Source: Gammaproteobacteria bacterium (GTDB lineage Bacteria; Pseudomonadota; Gammaproteobacteria; Pseudomonadales; Litorivicinaceae). Taken from it: 32,769 bases of DNA. Positions 32,251 through 32,769 of the stretch are shown piece by piece; position 1 is the first letter of the stretch, and every line of letters starts with the position of its first letter. Location: contig PBZS01000039.1 in assembly GCA_002730235.1 (NCBI GenBank), forward strand, positions 2,382-35,150. Direction: 5' to 3'. The notes beneath the pieces were generated by a model that was not told the origin of the DNA, searched no databases, and worked only from the letters and a program-made list of their open reading frames with translations. The position numbers and the translations under genes were made by a program.

Positions 32251-32769
32251 ATGCACGAACGTATTTTGCGTTTAAACATAGCCGGCTCCCCGGTCGACTG
32301 GGTGAACTGGGAACAAGCGGTAACCTTGCAGGCACGAGGAATGGTTGCCTGGGCGCTTGGTTCTCCATGTATGATCGTTCGAGGTGGACGGTCTCGCCGC
32401 ACAGGTGCCCAGTCACAGTTGACCCTCCATTCGATCATAGCTTGCCAAGGCCGCGTCCATGATCTCGCAACGCGAGTCCCAAATCTCACCAATACCTCTC
32501 TATTTCGCCGTGATCAACACCTGTGTCTCTACTGCGGAAAAAGCCACGCCGACCGAGATCTCACGAGGGATCATGTGGTACCCATCTCGAGAGGAGGTGA
32601 CGATACGTGGAAAAACGTGGTTTCCGCCTGCCGACGTTGTAATCAGTTCAAAGGAAACAAATTGCTCCATGAAACTAATATGGAATTATTAGCACTCCCA
32701 TACACTCCTAATCACGCAGAATATTTGGCCCTGATAAACTCACACCGTATTCGCGCAGATCAAATAGAA
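32251..32769 (+). CDS. HNH endonuclease family protein (partial, runs off right edge)
   Basis: Open frame not in ORF track: MHERILRLNIAGSPVDWVNWEQAVTLQARGMVAWALG...HLCLYCGKSHADRDLTRDHVVPISRGGDDTWKNVVSACRRCNQFKGNK; SD AGGAG. Confidence 0.92.
   Translation, partial: MHERILRLNIAGSPVDWVNWEQAVTLQARGMVAWALGSPCMIVRGGRSRRTGAQSQLTLHSIIACQGRVHDLATRVPNLTNTSLFRRDQHLCLYCGKSHADRDLTRDHVVPISRGGDDTWKNVVSACRRCNQFKGNKLLHETNMELLALPYTPNHAEYLALINSHRIRADQIE

Noticed and set aside
32138-32492. Minus-strand and alternative-frame ORFs at the right edge
   Set aside because: Overlap the open HNH frame, which has an SD and recognisable motifs.

Overview
This is a compact, nearly fully coding gammaproteobacterial chromosome segment. 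From left to right it contains: a partial ilvI and a clpB-pgeF-rluD block (-); a divergent bamD; a long minus-strand run (murJ-ribF-ileS-lspA-fkpB-ispH-thiO-nadE) with many start/stop overlaps; rpsT; proB-obgE-rpmA-rplU (rplU first in transcription); ispB-msrA-SDR; a PlpD-type patatin with a translationally coupled SRPBCC gene; a four-gene 'ligase-associated DNA damage response' cassette (exonuclease, ATP-dependent ligase, Lhr-type helicase, PdeM metallophosphoesterase); a DUF4864-like gene, a 95-aa orphan and folM; and a partial HNH endonuclease at the right edge. From memory, gene order clpB to ispB matches the Pseudomonas aeruginosa clpB...pilSR-thiO-fimTU/pilVWXYE-ispH...ispB region, but the type IV pilus genes (pilSR and minor pilins) are absent here and nadE occupies one of the two positions. 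I saw no rRNA, tRNA, CRISPR or transposon. I found no clearly novel system. The best leads are the repair cassette and its downstream co-oriented orphan genes, the type IV pilus gene absence, the regulatory region upstream of clpB, and a hairpin directly before the HNH gene's ribosome binding site. All homology calls come from reading motifs, not from searches.
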